This document shows, one piece after another, positions 58,634-64,000 of a stretch of DNA of 64,000 bases. Source of the DNA: Mya arenaria (taxonomy: Eukaryota; Mollusca; Bivalvia; Myida; Myidae). The position numbers and the translations under genes were made by a program. The notes under the pieces are model-generated. The model saw only the letters and a program-made list of their open reading frames with translations, did not search any database and was not told the origin of the DNA. Numbering within the stretch: position 1 is the first letter of the stretch; every line of letters begins with the position of its first letter. The stretch covers positions 36,025,725 to 36,089,724 of the forward strand of contig NC_069126.1 of the NCBI RefSeq assembly GCF_026914265.1, read 5' to 3'.

Positions 58634-59466
58634 GGAATCCGGTTAGGGCCACATTCAATGTCATGTGTCTCACTTGGACCACAACGCACGACATTCACAG
58701 CGACACACGGAACGGCAGACGACATTTAAACGCGACATTCAATACGACAAACGTGACACGATATGATGACACACGACATTTGATGCGACGAAAAACAATT
58801 AATCACATGAATGTCGAGTTGCAGCACTGTCATGTAGCACAAAATGTACATATCGTGTGTCACTCTGAAAGTCGCTCGTCATATCATACGTTGCGTTGGA
58901 ATGTCTTGTTGCGTTCTATTGTCGCTTTGAATGTCATGTGTTGCGTTCCAAGGACGACACAAGATATCCGGCGTAAAATACGACACGACACACGACAGGC
59001 GAAGCGACAAACGCCACTATGTCGTGCAAGTGTCGTGGTTTCGCGTGTGTCGTGTTACGCATTGGTCTTAACAAAAACGCGTCACACGGCAAACGCAGCG
59101 ACACTCGATACGACGCACGACATGCGACGCCATACACGACAAAATATCGTGGAATTTCCGTGTGTATACCGGTGTCATTAACGGTGAAACGGTAATCGAG
59201 GAGCCGTGTATACACGCGCTCAGGCAGCAGACAATTGTTTTGGCGGTAGGTGAAATTACCGAATAAATCGGGAAGTCGAATTACCAGAAAACATTTAATA
59301 CATACAATATTGCATGCAAGTTTTGGTCGCATGTTGTGTGTTATATCGTGTTTCATATCGAGTACTGCTTTGAAATGTCGATTGTCGTGTCGTGTGTCGC
59401 TTTAAACGTCGTGCGTTGCGGTTCAAGTGTGCCGCACGACATACAATGTGGCCCTAGCCGGATTCC
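58634..59466. mobile_element. 833-bp element with long inverted repeats and CGACA-rich interior
   Basis: ggaatccggttagggccaca at the left is inverted at the right end (tgtggccctagccggattcc) with one mismatch. The inversion continues inward, imperfectly, for over 100 bases. The interior is dense in cgacac, cacgaca and tgtcgtg. Two opposite-strand reading frames here are products of the repeat. Confidence 0.75.
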
Positions 59467-59479
59467 GTAGCTTACGGAG

Positions 59480-60130
59480 TATTAAGCGGGGGTGGAGGTT
59501 GGGCGCGGAACCCCCCGTAATGACGTCATTAGTTCATACTTTTGGGAATCGCTTTACTGATTGAGTTCAATTTTATAAATAACTTATCTATGTGCAACTT
59601 TCTTAACTTTGGACATTTATGTAAGGACCATAGTGTCAAAAAGAACTTTGATGTACGTCCAAGTTTATGGGACAGCTTATACTACTTAACTAAGCTCATA
59701 TAATGATAAAATGAGTACTGAATAGTGTAGGGAATAGTCCTTTTCAGTTCGTGTTTCATATCCCATAAATAACATCCGGATATGTAAGATGCAAATATAA
59801 ACTATACTACAATTTCTGTCAACCTGGACTGCTTGATTTTGATAATTGTATTAAAAGGAAAAAGAGCATAATGAATACCTTTTCAAAGCCGAGATAAACT
59901 GCCGAAATTCGGCGTTTTTCAAATAAATGTACGGGAAAGTCGTATATATGGCTTAATAGCATGTACATGTATGAAGCAAATGAAATAATTTATCATGATG
60001 CAGTACTTCGTTGCGGGAAACTATTGCATGCATTGTCATCACATACATACGAGAATAGAACATGCAAACATAAACACATCATTTAGGAAACCTTTAAAGT
60101 AACTCGTTCAAGTTTGTAAAATGCAATTTT
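59480..60130. other. No gene recognised
   Basis: AT-rich insertion in the tetraspan duplication, absent from copy 1; no coding signal. Confidence 0.45.
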
Positions 60131-60134
60131 TTTA

Positions 60135-60560
60135 ATTACGAAATAAAGTGTGGCAAATCATAAGGAGTGTTAAAACAAAAATACCAAACGCTGAAACCCT
60201 TCAGCAAATGTTAATATTTGCTCAAATATCGTCTTTGAAGACCACAATTATCATCAGCGTTAATAACGCTATTGAAAATTAATTACGGCTGTGGTGTTGC
60301 GTGATTGGTTGATTGACATTATCACGTGATGTTATCAATGATCGTTAACAGCAGTTTTGTTAGAGTTCCGGTGGCCGTGTGGCTGTTTTCTACTTTTTTA
60401 TTGACTTAACCGGTGTGGGTTCGAACCCCACTAAAACCAAAATACTTTTTATGCTATAACTGTATTTTTTCTGCAATTTCGATATCATGGTGTAAATTAA
60501 TGATGAAATACCGTGAAAATTTATTTTCGGTCCAAAAACATGAGCGAGTCCCTTTAAACG
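60135..60560 (+). mobile_element. SINE family S1 with 5' extension, copy 2
   Basis: aaagtgtggcaaatcataag, B-box gtgggttcgaaccccactaa, taactgtattttttctgc, ttcgatatcatggtg, aaacatgagcgagtccct. Most complete S1 copy in the window. Confidence 0.6.
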
Positions 60561-60726
60561 ACATACCCACGATAACTACAACAAAAAGTGTCAATCTGTC
60601 TTGGCTGCTTTTTTTTTGGCATTTCACTTTGGGTTCCACGGTTTTGAACAATTGTGTTTAAACTTGTAATGTGTTTTTTTTATGCGATTTCTTGCTTCGT
60701 TGATTAAGGCTACTTAGATTCTTTGT

Positions 60727-61616
60727 TTTTCGCATTGTGTTATTGGGTTTCTGGGCTTGCCCCCGTATTTGCATTGTATTATTGGGTTTCTGGGCTTGCC
60801 CCCGTATTTGCATTGTATTATTGGGTTTCTGGGCTTGTCCCCGTATTTGCATTGTATTATTGGGTTTCTGGGCTTGTCCCCGTATTTCGCATTGTATTAT
60901 TGGGTTAATGGGCTTGTCCCCGTATTCCCATTGTATTATTGGGTTTCTGGGCTTGTCCCCGTATTTGCATTGTATTATTGGGTTTCTGTTCTTGCCCCCG
61001 TATTTGCATTGTATTATTGGGTTTGTGGGCTTGTTCCCGTATTTGCATTGTATTATTGGGTTTCTGGGCTTGTCCCCGTATTTGCATTGTATTATTGGGT
61101 TTCTGGGCTTGTCCCCGTATTTGCATTGTATTATTGGGTTTCTGTTCTTGCCCCCGTATTTGCATTGTATTATTGGGTTTGTGGGCTTGTCCCCGTATTT
61201 CCATTGTATTATTGGGTTTCTGGGCTTGTCCCCGTATTTGCATTGTATTATTGGGTTTCTGGGCTTGTTCCCGTATTTCGCATTGTATTATTGAATGTTT
61301 GGGCTTGTTCCCGTATTTCTCATTGTATTTTTGGGTTTCTGGGCTTGTTCCCGTATTTCGCATTGTATTATTGGATGTTTGGGCTTGTTACCGTATTTCT
61401 CATTGTATTTTTGGGTCTCTGGGCTTGTTCCTGTATTTCGCCTTGTATTATTGGGTTTCTGGGCTCGTATTTTGCATTGTATTATTGGGTTTCTGGGCTT
61501 GTTCCCGCATTTCGCCTTGTATTATTGGGTTTCTGGGCTCGTATTTTGCATTGTATTATTGGGTTTCTGGGCTCGTATTTTGCATTGTATTATTGGGTTT
61601 CTGGGCTTGTTCCCAT
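60727..61616. repeat. About 39-bp minisatellite, about 22 units
   Basis: Unit gcattgtattattgggtttc then tgggcttgtccccgtattt; 39 bases equals 13 codons, so several frames stay open on both strands. Last units slightly longer or truncated. Homologous to 44866-45270 and at the same distance from the tetraspan stop. Confidence 0.95.
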
Positions 61617-62242
61617 AGTTTTCCTTGTGAATACATATAAAACAGTTTTAATTTATGTCTCTCAAACCTCATACAAATCATATGACTTATTGTTCATGGT
61701 CGCAACATCACTTTTGCACATAGTTTCATCCAAACAATGGCCAGTAGACGCTTAATTACTTAACCGGGTCTTTTTCCGTTATGGAATCCATCGTGAAATA
61801 TCATAGCATCGTAATTGTAACTTACACACATAAGCTGAACTAATTATGGTCCATATTAGTTGGGAAGACAGAGAAACAGAACTTTCAGCATACAACTATA
61901 AGCGAATGCCGCTATATCTTTGTAAGCCAGGCACACCGGGACTAGTAATACACAGACAAATGTATAGCATAAATATATATACAAAAGCATCAACTCCACG
62001 CCAAGCTTCGAACGTAATATACAAGGGCAGGCAAGCAACTACTCCGTAAATTGTCTTTGTGGTTATGCATATGATGAGTTAATAGGTATGGCTAAAACCC
62101 TTCCCTCGACATTTGGCATTATTCGGTACCCGAGACTCTTCAATTCGTATAATAGTATGTGTGACACAGCATTCGGGTAGAAAATGAAATAGTTCCCGGA
62201 GCGCAAGATGGAAGGGGAATAACACCCTCTGAAGTCATTTGT

Positions 62243-62400
62243 TTATTTCCCTTTGCCCATCCAGTCCAAGAGTCCGAGGATTCCTGCGACCAGCATCACG
62301 ATACTACATATGATGGCCAAAGCAAAGCTGCCCGAGTATTCGTCGTATGGATAGAAAGCCTCTGCTCCCCATATAATCACACCCAGAAGAATGCATCCAC
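62243..62400 (-). CDS. Tetraspan copy 2, last exon
   Basis: Acceptor TCTTCCAG. Same 51 residues and stop as copy 1, one silent base change in 158. Confidence 0.9.
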
Positions 62401-63415
62401 CTGGAAGATACAATTATTTGAATTAATGGAAATGAGTCAAATACCCTGCATTTCTTTTGAATCATAAGGTTTTCATTAAAATCTGTATATATATTCAACT
62501 CAGTTTTCCAATACAATTAAAAAAACCGGGTACACAAGAACTTACAATAAAATAATCGTTAATAATGACAAACTGGCAATAAATCGTTGACGCATACAAA
62601 ACACAAATTATTCAACACTTCAATTGCGATTCAGTTCAATTAAAGTATTATTCTCGTACGACCAGTCCGGCAATACAGCATTGTATGTTTTATTAACAAA
62701 ACCACATGGCATGCACATACATGACATAGGAAAGCCACATTCACGATGGAGAATCGACCGCGTACTTTTCAATGTAGCCAGTGTGAATCAATGTATTGGA
62801 GTTTTATCCACCACTGGTAATTGTTGATAACAAATAAGTCTATTTTTATATTTATACAGGTTAATAAGTATTTTCACTTTGTCGTCTGCAAAAACACTCC
62901 GTGGTTATTCAAATGTTTTATTGGCATGGTACGATCCCACATTATTTACATAATTAAGGCGTAAAAATGCTTTCAGGACCTAGCCTGTTTTTGCCCCGAC
63001 AATAAACATAGTTATTGCCCTGAGCGATATCGCTTATCATTTGTTTGATTTTCGCTCTTATAAAAGTTAAAAATGAAGTGTTTTGGGCTTTTAACAATAC
63101 CAGTAATGTTAATACTGGTTGTAAAGTTGTTCTTAAGCATATAATTTATAGTTTTATGGTTACAGAAATGTCTATCATAAATAAAAAGGTTTTCCGACTA
63201 TTCTGCAGTATTTTTTGGGGTTATGAAGCGGAAACGAACATATGCTTTTACCCATAATTCACTCTATTACTTACATGCGCAGAAGCTCAAGATGAAGGCG
63301 ACGAGTTTAAGTACTTTCATGTCCTTGACAAAGATGACCACGATGACAAGAATTAAGGCCGCTATGATGAGCAGGATGCCAATCACCTCAAAGGCTTGTG
63401 TCGCCTCCCACCAGC
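62243..63415 (-). CDS. PMP22/claudin-like tetraspan gene, copy 2 (3' two exons)
   Basis: Exons 63275-63415 (141 nt) and 62243-62400 (158 nt) match copy 1 in borders, phases and length. The protein differs from copy 1 by one residue (Ile to Val in LKLVAF) across both exons: 11 of 12 base changes in the first are silent, and the single change in the last is silent. That indicates selection to keep the protein. The 5' exon with helix 1 and the Cys loop should lie past 64000. The intron between is 0.87 kb. This is probably the working copy. Confidence 0.88.
63275..63415 (-). CDS. Tetraspan copy 2, exon with helices 2 and 3
   Basis: Acceptor TTTTACAG, donor CAT|GTAAGT. WWEATQAFEVIG to LSFCA. Confidence 0.88.
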
Positions 63416-63804
63416 CTGTAAAATACACGCATTTCATCCATTGGACATGTTTATGTTTTAGTATTAGTATTTGGTATGGCCACTGAAAAAAACTTAATGG
63501 ACCTAAAAGCCGAGATTAATTGTGAAAAACATATTATTGAATAGAAGAAGAAATATAAAATCGAGAGTGATGCCGGGATCTCTTACACCGCTTTAAGGGA
63601 TTCGACCCACACCCATGTGTAATTTGTCTGGGTACCTGGGGACTCTATTCTATGAAGGTATCGTAAAAAAGGGTCACAAAGTTATGTGTCGAGCCAGATT
63701 ACATAAAATGAATGCCACATATATTGCATGTGATTACAGCGTTCAATAACTAGCATGTGGTATAGTGGAATGGCGTTGCAAATATCCGCACGCAAATCAC
63801 TGAC

Positions 63805-63975
63805 AGGTTAATCTCCGCCTACTTGTTACCGTTCCGAAATGGGAGTTAATGTAAAGACGGAAACAAACGAAACAATCTCAGACATTATTGAATGGTTAAG
63901 CTCCGCCTACTTGTTACCGTTCCGACATGGGAGTTAATGTATAGACAAAAACAAAGGAAACAATATCAGACATGG
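63805..63975. repeat. Two-unit tandem repeat of about 87 bp
   Basis: ctccgcctacttgttaccgt, then ttccgaaatgggagttaatg and aaacaatctcagacat, repeated once. Copy 1 has one unit start (47360-47397) and is then cut by the M2 element. Confidence 0.75.
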
Positions 63976-64000
63976 TACAACTACATGGATGTAAACATGA

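Noticed and set aside
58663-59356. Opposite-strand frames of 172 and 140 codons
   Set aside because: Products of the CGACA/TGTCG-rich foldback element; His/Arg/Thr bias follows the repeat.
60757-61755. 332-codon plus-strand open frame with hydrophobic 13-residue repeats
   Set aside because: It is the 39-bp minisatellite; other frames on both strands are equally open, and the homologous array has a different unit count. Kept as a repeat.

Overview
The window looks like bivalve mollusc nuclear DNA: it is AT-rich, genes have short exons and long introns, and the gaps are packed with pearl/Helentron-like elements carrying core repeats and ACGG microsatellites, tRNA-type SINEs, short terminal-inverted-repeat elements and decayed LINEs. 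All assignments come from reading the sequence; no database search was run and no species is claimed.

Genes, all on the minus strand. (1) About 1-14.9 kb: the N-terminal 293 codons of a long-chain acyl-CoA synthetase (ACSL1/5/6 type) in nine coding exons whose splice phases all agree; it runs from the membrane anchor through the AMP-binding P-loop and continues off the left edge. (2) 27.3-29.6 kb: a two-exon gene for a 219-residue protein with an Arg/Gly-rich start and a Gln-rich remainder, not recognised. (3) 33.9-35.6 kb and 38.0-43.3 kb: tandem paralogues, three exons each, encoding secreted proteins with a conserved Cys-bearing tail; the second has gained a long Thr-rich mucin-like tract. 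(4) 45.9-53.2 kb and 62.2-63.4 kb (running off the right edge): duplicated PMP22/claudin-like four-helix membrane protein genes. The first copy has a 1.55-kb inverted-repeat element inserted in a coding exon.

Between these lie three LINE copies with substantial coding sequence (19.1-20.6 minus, 22.4-25.7 minus, 48.0-51.3 plus), two LINE relics (40.4-42.0 plus, 56.6-57.0 minus), several MITEs with visible target-site duplications, and minisatellites. One minisatellite has amplified a splice acceptor of the ACSL gene; another (about 39-bp unit) lies downstream of both tetraspan copies. No CRISPR array, rRNA or convincing tRNA gene was seen.

The genes do not form one pathway. The clearest shared theme is local tandem duplication (secreted pair, tetraspan pair, and a repeat at 36.4, 44.1 and 57.9 kb) followed by transposon insertion that separates the copies.
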